The position numbers and the translations under genes are program-made. Below are positions 55,627 to 63,144 of a DNA stretch of 64,000 bases, piece after piece. Under the pieces are notes generated by a model. It saw only the letters and a list, made by a program, of their open reading frames with translations. It did not search any database and had not been told where the DNA came from. Numbering within the stretch: position 1 is the first letter of the stretch; the number at the start of each line of letters is the position of its first letter. The DNA is taken from contig NZ_AOGY02000007.1 in assembly GCF_000332455.1 (NCBI RefSeq), positions 110,412 to 174,411 on the forward strand, written 5' to 3'. The stretch comes from Leptospira vanthielii serovar Holland str. Waz Holland = ATCC 700522. Lineage in GTDB: Bacteria; Spirochaetota; Leptospiria; Leptospirales; Leptospiraceae.

Positions 55627-55929
55627 CTAAGCAGATAATTTTAGAGTTCTTATAGAATCTAATTTAGTCTTTAATTTTTCTTTCTTTTCTCTAATATCAA
55701 GATCAGTTTGCAAATTTATCCAAAATTTTTCAGACATACCAAAAAACTTGGATAATCGTAAAGACATATCGACGGTTATTTTTCTTTTTCCATGTAAAAT
55801 GTCTAAGATAGTAGAAGTTGAAACATGAAGTTCCTTTGATAATTTGTAAGGAGTGATTTGCATAGGTTCAAGAAATTCTTCTTTTAAAATTTCTGCAACA
55901 GTAGGAGTCGGGATTCTGTTATTTTTCAT
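55627..55929 (-). CDS. higA: HigA-family antitoxin (XRE helix-turn-helix)
   Basis: The 100-aa protein matches HigA antitoxins: IPTPTVAEILKEEFLEPMQITPYKLSKELHVSTSTILDILHGKRKITVDMSLRLSKFFGMSEKFWINLQTDLDIR split over the HTH (about 20-75). It neutralises HigB and binds the operator upstream. It lies 16 bp downstream of higB, the reversed (toxin-first) order typical of HigBA. It is carried on the putative cassette 55605-56461, on the strand opposite to the attC orientation. Confidence 0.93.
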   Translation of the reverse strand: MKNNRIPTPTVAEILKEEFLEPMQITPYKLSKELHVSTSTILDILHGKRKITVDMSLRLSKFFGMSEKFWINLQTDLDIREKKEKLKTKLDSIRTLKLSA

Positions 55930-55945
55930 CTTCTAGTATTATCCT

Positions 55946-56227
55946 CTAATGGTAGTCAGTAACAGAGACTTGCTTACAATTTCCTTGATCAAATTTAAAA
56001 ACTATTCTCCACTGATCATTGATTCTAATAGAATAAAATCCAGATAAATCACCTTTTAAACCCTCTAATCTATTAGAGGGAGGTGATTTTAGATCTTCCT
56101 CTTTTTCTGCATTATCAATTAAGATAAGTTTCGTAAGAGCTTTTTTTTGAATTTCCGGAGGAATCCTTTTTGAGAATATTTGGTTAAATATTTTCTCTGT
56201 TTCTTTGTCTCCGAAAGAAAGAATCAT
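55946..56227 (-). CDS. higB: HigB-family toxin (RelE-like mRNA interferase)
   Basis: I start it at the ATG at 56227 (MILSFGDKETEKIFNQIFSKR), which is the family N-terminus, giving 93 aa; the frame extends 13 codons upstream through the operator. The motif IPPEIQKKALTKLILIDNAEKEEDLKSPPSNRLEGLKGDLSGFYSIRINDQWRIVFKF is that of HigB ribosome-dependent mRNases, with the conserved Arg in SIRINDQWRIVF. Intact length suggests activity. The predicted transcript starts at or a few bases from the ATG. Confidence 0.93.
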   Translation of the reverse strand: MILSFGDKETEKIFNQIFSKRIPPEIQKKALTKLILIDNAEKEEDLKSPPSNRLEGLKGDLSGFYSIRINDQWRIVFKFDQGNCKQVSVTDYH

Positions 56228-56229
56228 TC

Positions 56230-56262
56230 CTACTATATCTCTACTGCAGATATAGTAGTCAA
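56230..56262 (-). promoter_or_regulatory. higBA promoter with operator palindrome
   Basis: CTACTATATCT (56230-56240) and AGATATAGTAG (56248-56258) are perfect 11-bp arms around 7 bp, covering a -35-like TTGACT (56262-56257) and a -10-like TATAGT (56237-56232) at 19 bp spacing on the minus strand. Bound HigA/HigBA would cover the whole core promoter. Confidence 0.7.
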
Positions 56263-56305
56263 TCATTTAATTTGTAATAGTTAATCTTAAATTTAACCCA
56301 ATTGC

Positions 56306-56467
56306 AACTAACGAACTAGACTTAACGACGTTCCTCGACCCTGAGTCCCGAACGGGACGTTAGGGACTGGCACGTAGCTTGCGTATGCAAGCGAGTGACA
56401 GAAGAGGAATGTACCGTAGGCCGAGCGAGGGCTTGTCCCGAAGCGTAGCGTTAAGTCGCTGTTATGC
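56306..56467. repeat. attC-like element B
   Basis: 162 bp. Left arm AACTAAC-GAACTA-GACTTAACG, right arm CGTTAAGTC-GCT-GTTATGC, with complementary inner arms (GACTTAACG/CGTTAAGTC) and unpaired spacers of 6 and 3 bp. The middle contains further small stems (GTCCCGAACGGGAC; GCTTGCGTATGCAAGC) shared with element C. The layout R-spacer-L ... L-spacer-R and single-strand folding potential are those of integron attC sites, although R boxes deviate by one base from the RYYYAAC/GTTRRRY consensus. Predicted exchange point after G56461. Confidence 0.6.
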
Positions 56468-56515
56468 GACGTTTCCGAGGTAATCAATCAAATTAAGCCA
56501 CGGATGGCGTTTATA

Positions 56516-56845
56516 CTAAGCTTTTAAGAGAACAAATTCCTCTTTTTTCTTGTTTCTTCTTGGAACGGCTTTAATTTCAACATCAAAGCCACAAGCATGA
56601 ACATAATCGATTAGAGTAGAAATTTTAATATCAGATCTAGACTCAATTCTAGAAACGCTTACCTGGGAAAAACCATCAACATCGGTTTGTTTGATACCTT
56701 GGTTTTGTCTTAACTCAGCGAGTTTTAGTTTGAAAATTTCTTTTTGAGCCTCAGCCTTTGCTTGGTTAATTATATCTTGCGGAACAAATTTGGCTAAGTC
56801 AGTATCAAAGTTTTTTAATTCTTTTTTTTGTTTTTTCTTAAGCAT
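56516..56845 (-). CDS. XRE-family antitoxin of the second cassette
   Basis: The 109-aa protein has a C-terminal HTH (about 40-95: LAELRQNQGIKQTDVDGFSQVSVSRIESRSDIKISTLIDYVHACGFDVEI) preceded by a Lys-rich helical tail. This pairing with a RelE/HigB-type toxin encoded immediately upstream (1 bp gap) defines a type II toxin-antitoxin module of the HigBA2-like type. It is intact. Carried on the putative cassette 56462-57463. Confidence 0.9.
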   Translation of the reverse strand: MLKKKQKKELKNFDTDLAKFVPQDIINQAKAEAQKEIFKLKLAELRQNQGIKQTDVDGFSQVSVSRIESRSDIKISTLIDYVHACGFDVEIKAVPRRNKKKEEFVLLKA

Positions 56846-56846
56846 C

Positions 56847-57185
56847 TTACAAATCTCCCAAGTATTCAGAATATAATTCTTCTGATTTTTTAATCATCAT
56901 TGGATAAAACTTTTTCGAAGTCGCTTTGTTTCCGCCAATGAGTAAAATAGCATTTCTTTTAGGGTCGAAAACAAAAAAGATTCGAAAAGGTCTATTTTTG
57001 CTGTTAACTCTAAGTTCCTTAAGGTTTTTAATCTTAGATCCAGTAATAGTATCTACGTGCGGACGTCCAAGTCTAGGACCAAATTCCTTAAGAATTTCAA
57101 TAGAAACTAGAATATCCTTTTTTGCGTCATTATCTAGTTCCTTGATCCAGAGTATTAGTTCCTCAGTTCTCTTAATCTCATACAC
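56847..57185 (-). CDS. RelE/ParE-superfamily toxin (Gp49-like, DUF891)
   Basis: The 112-aa protein matches the phage Gp49-like/HigB family: ELILWIKELDNDAKKDILVSIEILKEFGPRLGRPHVDTITGSKIKNLKELRVNSKNRPFRIFFVFDPKRNAILLIGGNKATSKKFYPMMI, in which the LKELR...RPFRIFFVFD segment holds the catalytic basic residues. The start is a GTG at 57185, next to the predicted transcription start, with no Shine-Dalgarno. Length and motifs are intact, so it should be active mRNase or gyrase-type toxin; the target is not known. Confidence 0.92.
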   Translation of the reverse strand: MYEIKRTEELILWIKELDNDAKKDILVSIEILKEFGPRLGRPHVDTITGSKIKNLKELRVNSKNRPFRIFFVFDPKRNAILLIGGNKATSKKFYPMMIKKSEELYSEYLGDL

Positions 57186-57304
57186 TAGACGTAATATAAC
57201 ATAGGAGTTATATCTGTCAAGAGGCTTTTTTGTAGCTTTATATCCATTATTATCTCTCTAACGGGCATGGACGCCCGTTCTTAAATGGGCTCTCGGAAAT
57301 GTTC
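57186..57304. other. Intergenic stretch before element C
   Basis: Apart from the promoter at 57193-57220, it holds an imperfect hairpin (ACGGGCATGGACGCCCGT, 57260-57277) and the end sequence CTCGGAAATGTTCGCATAAC that mirrors the start of the same cassette at 56461. No gene is visible. Confidence 0.5.
57193..57220 (-). promoter_or_regulatory. Promoter/operator of the second toxin-antitoxin module
   Basis: On the minus strand TTGACA (57220-57215), 16 bp and TATATT (57198-57193). The inverted repeat ATATAAC-TCCTAT-GTTATAT (57213-57194) fills the space between and overlaps the -10. The GTG of the toxin gene is 8 bp after the -10, so the mRNA would be leaderless. Confidence 0.8.
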
Positions 57305-57469
57305 GCATAACGAACTAGTGGAGACGACGTTTCCCGACCCTGAGTCCCGGAACGGGACGTATTAGGGACTGGCACGGAGTTTGCGGATGCAAACGAGTGA
57401 CAGAAGGGAAATGTGGCGCAGCCCAAGCGAGGCCTCGTGCCGAAGCGCAGCGTTTCCACGCTGTTATGC
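57305..57469. repeat. attC-like element C
   Basis: 165 bp. Left arm GCATAAC-GAACTA-GTGGAGACG, right arm CGTTTCCAC-GCT-GTTATGC. The inner arms are complementary apart from one G-A mismatch, and the 7-bp ends are exactly complementary. The central part shares CCCTGAGTCCCGGAACGGGACG and TTGCGGATGCAAACGAGTGACAGAAGG-like blocks with element B (split here for length). Predicted exchange point after G57463. Confidence 0.6.
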
Positions 57470-57485
57470 GAAGTGGCTTGATATA

Positions 57486-57786
57486 TTAAGCGCTTTTACT
57501 TTTTAGATGAATTACAGGCTCTGCATCTAATGCTTTTGCAAGTTTATTTAATAAACGCTAAAGAAAGATTTCTGTAATTTCCAGATTCCAATCTGGCGAT
57601 AGCCGGTTGAGATGTTCCTATTTTTAACGCTAAATCTTTTTGAGTTAAATGTCTCTTTTTCCTTAGTTTTATAATTTCTTTTGCAAGAGTAAATTCATTT
57701 GATAGAGAGTCGTACTCAGATTTAAAATCTTTGTTCTTAATTTCTTTTTTTAATATTGAATCATAATCTTTAGTTTTAAGTTTCAT
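57486..57786 (-). pseudogene. Frameshifted XRE antitoxin gene
   Basis: The frame from the ATG at 57786 encodes a typical antitoxin (LAKEIIKLRKKRHLTQKDLALKIGTSQPAIARLESGNYRNLSLAF) but stops early at 57544, directly after the HTH. One base too many (around 57550) puts the normal ending (LNKLAKALDAEPVIHLKSKSA) into another frame that ends at 57486. The HTH is complete, so the short product might still bind DNA. The partner toxin gene is also frameshifted. Confidence 0.8.
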
Positions 57787-58117
57787 TTATTGTTTTCCTT
57801 ATATTGATTCATTAATAATTTGGCTTTGGCCAATTGGTCTCGGTCGGTTTTCTGGTCTTTTTTAATAAATCCTGAAGTAATGATATACGTGGCGTCTTTT
57901 TCAAAAAAGTAGAGGAATCTGCATATGTTTGATCCTTGTTTGATTCTCAATTCAAACAAACCTGTGAAACCTGTAATTTTTTCGAAAAAGGTTCTCTTAA
58001 TTCAGGGCCGAATTCTTTTAATAACTCGATTGTCCTAAATGCTTTCGCCTTTATTTTATTCTCTAAACTGATAAGAAAATTTTCAGCACGCCCTAACAGC
58101 AGAATTTTAAAATTCAC
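57783..58117 (-). pseudogene. Frameshifted RelE/Gp49-like toxin gene
   Basis: A GTG at 58117 opens the frame VNFKILLLGRAENFLISLENKIKAKAFRTIELLKEFGPELREPFSKK, close to the Gp49/HigB N-terminus. The frame then breaks at an A6 run (around 57982, probably one A lost). The downstream part ITGFTGLFELRIKQGSNICRFLYFFEKDATYIITSGFIKKDQKTDRDQLAKAKLLMN continues to a TGA that overlaps the antitoxin ATG. Loss of the catalytic half in the frame implies an inactive toxin unless the slippery A-run is decoded by slippage. Confidence 0.85.
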
Positions 58118-58123
58118 ACAATA

Positions 58124-58152
58124 AGTATATCAAATATGGTATACTATGTCAA
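58124..58152 (-). promoter_or_regulatory. Promoter/operator of the third (decayed) toxin-antitoxin module
   Basis: On the minus strand TTGACA (58152-58147), 17 bp and TATACT (58129-58124), near consensus. AGTATA and TATACT form an inverted repeat across the spacer. The GTG at 58117 lies 6 bp after the -10, so the transcript would be leaderless. Confidence 0.85.
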
Positions 58153-58166
58153 GACGATTTCTGGGA

Positions 58167-58556
58167 TTAAAAGTTAGTTATTGTATCATATTTAAGAACA
58201 TCGACGGAAATAGAAAATACAAAAATGCCGAATGGAATCTGGGAAAGTAAACCAAGTAGAATAGGAATCTGCCCTGATGTTATTCCGTAAGATAGATTGA
58301 TTGTAATATCAAGCATCATAATAGATATAGCTAAATATATTGCATATCTAAGTTTAAAGAATATGAGAATAATGGTAAGAGGATCGAGAATGACTAAAAA
58401 AGTCCAAAAGACATTTAGAGGATAAGGTGCAAATTTATATCCGAAAAATCCAAATTTTTCAATATCAATAATATGTGAGACAGTTCCTATTGAAAATCCA
58501 ATGAGTAAAATTAAGAATATTACTAAATTCTTTGTTTTGATTTTTCCTCTATTCAT
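58167..58556 (-). CDS. Small membrane protein in the third cassette
   Basis: The 129-aa protein has about four hydrophobic helices (10-30, 45-67, 68-90, 95-120) with a basic N-terminus (MNRGKIKTKN), so it is an inner-membrane protein. I do not recognise the family. It sits between the decayed toxin gene and attC-like element D within the putative cassette 57464-58581, so it may be cassette cargo of unknown role or a separate cassette whose attC has been lost. AT-rich codon use resembles that of the toxin-antitoxin genes. Confidence 0.7.
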   Translation of the reverse strand: MNRGKIKTKNLVIFLILLIGFSIGTVSHIIDIEKFGFFGYKFAPYPLNVFWTFLVILDPLTIILIFFKLRYAIYLAISIMMLDITINLSYGITSGQIPILLGLLSQIPFGIFVFSISVDVLKYDTITNF

Positions 58557-58574
58557 TATTTTTTAAGCCATTTC

Positions 58575-58594
58575 GCATAACGTACTAATAAACG
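58575..58594. repeat. Left arm of attC-like element D (truncated)
   Basis: GCATAAC-GTACTA-ATAAACG resembles the left arms of the other elements, but no right arm follows; instead the thiolase terminator hairpin starts at 58595. The 17 bp up to 58581 mirror the start of the same cassette (57463-57479) with one mismatch. This is the right end of the array. Confidence 0.5.
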
Positions 58595-58632
58595 AAACGC
58601 GTTTAAATCCCCGAAGGAATCTAAACGCGTTT
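58595..58632 (-). terminator. Long hairpin after the thiolase gene
   Basis: AAACGCGTTTAAATCC and GGAATCTAAACGCGTTT form a stem of about 16 bp around a short CCGAA loop, 24 bp after the thiolase stop. On the minus strand it is followed by CGTTTATTAG, a modest T-rich tail. Confidence 0.7.
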
Positions 58633-58655
58633 GTATAAGAAATCTTTGTCTTAAT

Positions 58656-59870
58656 TTACTTCAATCTTTCAATGATAGTAGCAATACCCATACCACCACC
58701 GATACAAAGAGTGATGAGGCCGTAACGAAGGTCTCTCCTTTCTAACTCGTCAAGAACAGTTCCAGTAAGGATAGCTCCTGTTGCTCCGAGTGGATGTCCA
58801 AGAGCAATGGCTCCACCGTTTACATTGATTTTGGATTCATCAATTCCGAGTGTTTTCTTTACATATAACACTACAGAGGCGAATGCTTCGTTGATTTCCC
58901 AAAGGTCAATGTCCTTAACAGTAAGACCTGCTTGTTTCAAAGCTTTTTGTGAAGCAGAAACAGGACCGGTCAACATGATCGTTGGATCTTCACCAGTTGC
59001 CACTGTTGCAAGAACTCTTGCTCGTGGTTTCAAACCGTATTTTTTTAATCCTTCATCATTTGTTACAAGAATCGCAGCAGCACCATCCACGATACCGGAA
59101 GAGTTTCCAAGTGTATGGATGTGGTTGATTTTTGTAACTTCTGGATAAGAACGTAATGCAATGGCATCCAATTCTTTTTCACCGATGGTTTTGAATACAG
59201 GTCCAAGGCCAGAAAGGAATGCATAATCAGATTCCAAACGTGGGTTCTCTTCTTCAGTCACAACAGTTCCATCATCCAAAGTAATTGGGATCACAGATTT
59301 TTTAAAGTACCCGTTTTGAACCGCAGCATGTGCTTTTTGTTGTGAAGATTCAGCAAATCGATCTGCTTCTTCACGAGAAATATCATACTTGGTTGCGATT
59401 AGGTCAGCAGAAATACCTTGTGGAACTAGGTTGTAGTAAGATGCAATTTTATCGTTACCAACGTTAAAATCACGTCCCATCATATCATCACCCATTTTCA
59501 CACGGCTCATGGATTCAACTCCACCACCAACGCCCAGTTCCATTGCTCCAGAAGCAACGTGGTTTGCAACGTTGTTGAGGGCTTGTAACCCAGATCCGCA
59601 AAATCGGTTCACAGTGTAACCTGGAACTTCTTTTGGCCAATGAGCAGCCATAACCGCATAACGTGCGATACATGCAGCTTGGTCAGCAACTTGGGATACA
59701 CAACCCATTACAACTTCTTCAACCGTTTTTGGATCGATTCCGGTACGTGATTGGATGGCTTTTAATGTGGCGGCAGCTAGTTCTTGTGGGTGGACGGATG
59801 CAAGTGTCCCGCGTTTTTTGCCCTTTCCTCTCGGAGTTCGGACAGCATCAATAATATAGGAATTCCCCAT
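58656..59870 (-). CDS. Acetyl-CoA C-acyltransferase (thiolase)
   Basis: The 404-aa protein is a complete type II thiolase, catalysing thiolytic cleavage of 3-ketoacyl-CoA or the Claisen condensation of acetyl-CoA. The nucleophile is Cys91 ([15 protein letters not shown]), with His359 (GHPLGATGA) and Cys389 (TLCIGGGMG) completing the active site; [11 protein letters not shown] is present. The N-terminal VDAVRTP-like start ([19 protein letters not shown]) fits the beta-oxidation FadA-like group. Leptospira use fatty acids as the main carbon source, so a beta-oxidation role is likely. It is a monocistronic minus-strand gene with a strong hairpin behind it. Confidence 0.95.
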   Translation of the reverse strand: MGNSYIIDAVRTPRGKGKKRGTLASVHPQELAAATLKAIQSRTGIDPKTVEEVVMGCVSQVADQAACIARYAVMAAHWPKEVPGYTVNRFCGSGLQALNNVANHVASGAMELGVGGGVESMSRVKMGDDMMGRDFNVGNDKIASYYNLVPQGISADLIATKYDISREEADRFAESSQQKAHAAVQNGYFKKSVIPITLDDGTVVTEEENPRLESDYAFLSGLGPVFKTIGEKELDAIALRSYPEVTKINHIHTLGNSSGIVDGAAAILVTNDEGLKKYGLKPRARVLATVATGEDPTIMLTGPVSASQKALKQAGLTVKDIDLWEINEAFASVVLYVKKTLGIDESKINVNGGAIALGHPLGATGAILTGTVLDELERRDLRYGLITLCIGGGMGIATIIERLK

Positions 59871-59942
59871 GGGTTTACCTCTCTCTGGGTGTTTCTAGGA
59901 AAAACGTACAGAGTTCGCTCCACAAGAAAAGTAAAAAAATCA

Positions 59943-61022
59943 TCATTTCGTCATAGTTTTCATGATTTTGTGACGGTAGTGGTTTATTTTTGCTCTGATT
60001 TGGCAGTTGTAGCCCGAAATTAGAGAATCTAGCCGATCTGCTTTGCTTTCATTCCGCTCTTCGGCAATCCGAATGTACCGAAAGTTGGGTTCAATCGCTT
60101 CCGAAAATTCCCGTTTGTTCCAGTCCACATAACGCCAAGCACTGAAACTGTGGTTCACCCCCACCTTTTCATCGATGGTTCCGAGGAGTTGGAATTTGGA
60201 TTCGCAAGGAGTTCGAAAGAAAATGTAACGATTGAAGAAGTACAGAATGGTTCGGTGTGGGTTTGCATCCAGAACCGATCGGAAATGTTCTCGCATCTCC
60301 TCCACTGTATAAAACAAATCAGGCCCGGAATTGGTACTACGAAAGATCACTGGTGAAAATTCATTCGGAGTGTAAATCCTTGTGAGGACCCGAATGTATT
60401 CTGGGTCGTCCAACCGGTAAGGAATTTCGTTGAAGGCAAAAGGGAAAGGATCCCTTTCCGTCATATGGATTTCTATATAACGAGTGTGATCGTATTCAGG
60501 GTCATTAATGTCAGTGGCGACAATTTTTTTGATAAAACGTGCGAGGAACTGATCCTCATACAAATCTCGCACTGTAACAGCGCCTTCTTCATAAAGAATG
60601 GCACTCCCAAAATCAATAAAACTTGCTCCGTCTAACAAACGTCCGATGGAACCATAATCATGGTGTAAAATTCGATTTCGAAATATGGAACGAAGGATTA
60701 AATTGTGATCGTACAATCGTTTGCGACCCGATCTTTGTTCCACGACTGTATTTTTTGTCTTTTTTACTTTGTAATAATGGATATGATTGGCGAGACCAAA
60801 ACGTAACTTTTCAAATGCATGGTTTTCTAAAACACGTTTTTCATCTTCTTCGTTTTCTATGATGGTTGTCTCGGCAGAAAGTGCTGTATCATATCCGAAT
60901 AATACCATCAAAATAGAAATACAAACAAAGGTTCTGAAGTTTTTCGTACCATTGAAAATGTTTGCGAATTTTATATAAGAAATACTATTTATATGTTTTA
61001 AATACAAAGGAGTTGAATTCAC
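59943..61022 (-). CDS. Exported hypothetical protein with a methyltransferase-like motif
   Basis: The 359-aa protein (GTG start at 61022, uncertain) has a hydrophobic segment (about 30-48, FVCISILMVLFGYDTALSAE) that could be a signal peptide. The mature part shows SIGRLLDGASFIDFGSAILYEEGAVTVRDLYEDQF followed by KKIVATDINDPEYDHTRYIEIHMTERDPFPF. The IDFGSA ... VATDIN pattern resembles motif I and the acidic motif II of class I methyltransferases. A conserved Cys-rich or catalytic motif is not evident. The family appears to be confined to Leptospira, as far as I recognise. If it really is exported, a SAM-binding fold outside the cytoplasm would be odd. Confidence 0.7.
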   Translation of the reverse strand: MNSTPLYLKHINSISYIKFANIFNGTKNFRTFVCISILMVLFGYDTALSAETTIIENEEDEKRVLENHAFEKLRFGLANHIHYYKVKKTKNTVVEQRSGRKRLYDHNLILRSIFRNRILHHDYGSIGRLLDGASFIDFGSAILYEEGAVTVRDLYEDQFLARFIKKIVATDINDPEYDHTRYIEIHMTERDPFPFAFNEIPYRLDDPEYIRVLTRIYTPNEFSPVIFRSTNSGPDLFYTVEEMREHFRSVLDANPHRTILYFFNRYIFFRTPCESKFQLLGTIDEKVGVNHSFSAWRYVDWNKREFSEAIEPNFRYIRIAEERNESKADRLDSLISGYNCQIRAKINHYRHKIMKTMTK

Positions 61023-61055
61023 AAATTGAATGAAATTAAATCAGTAAGCAGAATC

Positions 61056-61100
61056 AAAAAAAAGAAACCCGGCGAAGTCCTTTGGGAACCATCTACCGGG
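61056..61100 (-). terminator. Rho-independent terminator of the nuo transcript
   Basis: On the minus strand CCCGG (61100-61096) pairs with CCGGG (61072-61068) with pairing inside the loop, followed by TTTCTTTTTTTT. It is located 28-70 bp after the nuoI stop. Confidence 0.8.
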
Positions 61101-61127
61101 AAATAGAGTAGAAATGGCAGAATAAAA

Positions 61128-61655
61128 TTAATTCCTTTGGCCGAGAATCGGGCCACCTGTCTTTTCCATCATTCTTTCTTTCGTTAAAAATAAATCTTCA
61201 CGGTTGTCGGCCGCCATCTCACCAGTTCCATCCAAATAGATAGCACCTTTAGGACAGGCCTCTTCACAAAGCCCACAAAAGATACATCGCAACAAGTCGA
61301 TTTGGAACTTCTTTGCATATTTGTCTTCGGGATGGAGGTGTTGGCGTTCCGAAGTTACTTCCGCAGCTTCGATGTGAATGGCATTGGCCGGACAAATCCA
61401 CATACAACAAAAACAAGCAGTACATCTTTCCCTACCTTGTTCATCTCGTTTCATCGAGTGCATTCCGCGAAACCGAGTGGAATACTGCCTCTTTTTGTCT
61501 GGATATTCAATGGTCACTTGTTTGTTAAACAAAGCTACCTTGAGGAAATGTTTGAGTGTGATCCAAAGACCTTTGCCAATGGACCAAAAATAGAACTTTT
61601 CATACCAAGAGAACTGGTGTCTTTTCGCGACGTTGACTACGTTAACTGTTCCCAA
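61128..61655 (-). CDS. nuoI: NADH-quinone oxidoreductase subunit I
   Basis: NuoI carries two [4Fe-4S] clusters (N6a, N6b) that pass electrons towards quinone in complex I. Both ligand sets are present: [12 protein letters not shown] and [12 protein letters not shown], each with CxxCxxCxxxCP. The protein (175 aa) starts at a TTG at 61655, six bases after a perfect GGAGG; a GTG at 61658 is three bases closer to it. The start overlaps the end of nuoG, showing translational coupling. No other complex I subunits are in the window, so the rest of the complex must lie elsewhere. Confidence 0.96.
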   Translation of the reverse strand: MGTVNVVNVAKRHQFSWYEKFYFWSIGKGLWITLKHFLKVALFNKQVTIEYPDKKRQYSTRFRGMHSMKRDEQGRERCTACFCCMWICPANAIHIEAAEVTSERQHLHPEDKYAKKFQIDLLRCIFCGLCEEACPKGAIYLDGTGEMAADNREDLFLTKERMMEKTGGPILGQRN

Positions 61656-63090
61656 CACTTGCCTCCATTCTTTCGGTCAGCTTTTGAAAGATCGAATCGA
61701 CAACTCCAGAAGCACTCTGTAATCCTTTGATTGCATTCATGGACTGTTCAAAGTTTTGTTTGAGGCCGTTTTTATTGGTAAAACTTCCGCTTGCTTCTGT
61801 AAAAATTTGAATCGGTGCCACCAAACTTGCGTTCTTTGCAGCGTCCGTCAAATTAGTGTCAAAAACAATTACTTTAGAAGCATCAATTCCTTCCGGAATA
61901 GACTCTTTTAAAACAATCACTAAATCAATAACCCCCGACTTAACGGCACTGATGATTCCAGAAATTCCCGATTGTGTGGTAATTCCTAAATCTATTGCTC
62001 CGCGTGTGTTCGGATGATTATCTTTTGTGAGTAAAAAATCCACTTGTTCGGTATCTTTGTTTTGTGCATCAGTCACTCGCGATTCCCATTGGATGGACTT
62101 TCCACCTAACTCACGAGAGATACTTTCAAAACCCTTTTTTAATGTTTCCAATGTTTCGTTTGATTCATGAGCTCCGCCAAGTACCACAATGGACTTCGCA
62201 GATTTCATTCGATCAACAATCTTAGAAATCACTTCTTTAGAAGTGGAAGCAGTCCCGTGATCCAGATAACTATGTAGACGATTTTCATTCATCCAATCCA
62301 AATCAAACCTTCCTTTATCGCAAAGGAAAAACATACCTTGGTCGTAATTCTCACGTACCATGTAACGATACATTTTATTGTCTCTTACGTTTGTTGTTAC
62401 ATTACAACCTGTAGAACAGCCATGGCAAACCGATTTATGAGATTTGTACCACCAAACGCGTGACTTAAACAATGTTTTATTATTGAGAAGTGCACCAACA
62501 GGACAGATATCCGCCAAAGCACCTTGGTAGTTGTGATCAATTGGTTCTGATTTCGCAAGTCCAATGATGGAATGATTTCCTCGTTCAAAAAGACCAAGGT
62601 TGGATTCTCCTACCTTCTCCTCTTCAAAACGAACACAACGATAACAAACTATACAACGATTATGATTGATGATGAGATTCGTTCCAATCTCTTCTTGAGG
62701 AATATTACGTTTATCGAATTCAAAACGAGAATGACCAGTTCCCGAACCAAACGCGTTGTCTTGCAAACGACATTCACCAGCTTTATCACAAACCGGGCAA
62801 TCTAATGGGTGATTGGCGAGAAGGAATTCCATAGTACCAGCGCGAGCTTCTTTCACTCGATCTGATTTAGTAATGATCCCCATTCCTTCTTTTACAGGAG
62901 TATTACAAGCAGCTTGTAAACGAGGAACACCTTCAATTTCAATGAGACACATGCGGCACATACCGACAATACTTAGTGCTGGGTGGTAACAGAAGTAAGG
63001 GATTTCGACTCCGACTTCTTTTGTGGCGTCGATGAGGTTTTTCTTTTCGTCGACTTCGTATTCGACTCCGTCTATCTTTATCTTAACCAA
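61642..63090 (-). CDS. nuoG: NADH-quinone oxidoreductase subunit G, short form
   Basis: The start is a TTG at 63090 ([18 protein letters not shown]) with GGGGG about nine bases upstream. The protein of 482 aa holds the [2Fe-2S] domain (about 1-80: [25 protein letters not shown]), the His-Cys3 cluster ([14 protein letters not shown]), a [4Fe-4S] cluster ([10 protein letters not shown]...CPVGAL) and the [14 protein letters not shown] cluster near 225-265. The C-terminal molybdopterin-oxidoreductase-like half of typical NuoG (about 900 aa) is reduced to roughly 200 residues. It accepts electrons from NuoF and passes them to NuoI. Confidence 0.95.
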   Translation of the reverse strand: MVKIKIDGVEYEVDEKKNLIDATKEVGVEIPYFCYHPALSIVGMCRMCLIEIEGVPRLQAACNTPVKEGMGIITKSDRVKEARAGTMEFLLANHPLDCPVCDKAGECRLQDNAFGSGTGHSRFEFDKRNIPQEEIGTNLIINHNRCIVCYRCVRFEEEKVGESNLGLFERGNHSIIGLAKSEPIDHNYQGALADICPVGALLNNKTLFKSRVWWYKSHKSVCHGCSTGCNVTTNVRDNKMYRYMVRENYDQGMFFLCDKGRFDLDWMNENRLHSYLDHGTASTSKEVISKIVDRMKSAKSIVVLGGAHESNETLETLKKGFESISRELGGKSIQWESRVTDAQNKDTEQVDFLLTKDNHPNTRGAIDLGITTQSGISGIISAVKSGVIDLVIVLKESIPEGIDASKVIVFDTNLTDAAKNASLVAPIQIFTEASGSFTNKNGLKQNFEQSMNAIKGLQSASGVVDSIFQKLTERMEASVGNS

Positions 63091-63101
63091 AGAACTGGCC
63101 C

Positions 63102-63123
63102 CCTAGGTTTGATTAGACCTAGG
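63102..63123. other. Palindromic hairpin between the regulator remnant and nuoG
   Basis: CCTAGGT (63102-63108) and ACCTAGG (63117-63123) pair around 8 bases, 12 bp upstream of the TTG start of nuoG. It has no T-tract on the minus strand and could be a terminator remnant for the truncated gene at 63145 or a regulator-binding site. Confidence 0.3.
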
Positions 63124-63144
63124 TCTTACGTTTTTGTCAAACCT

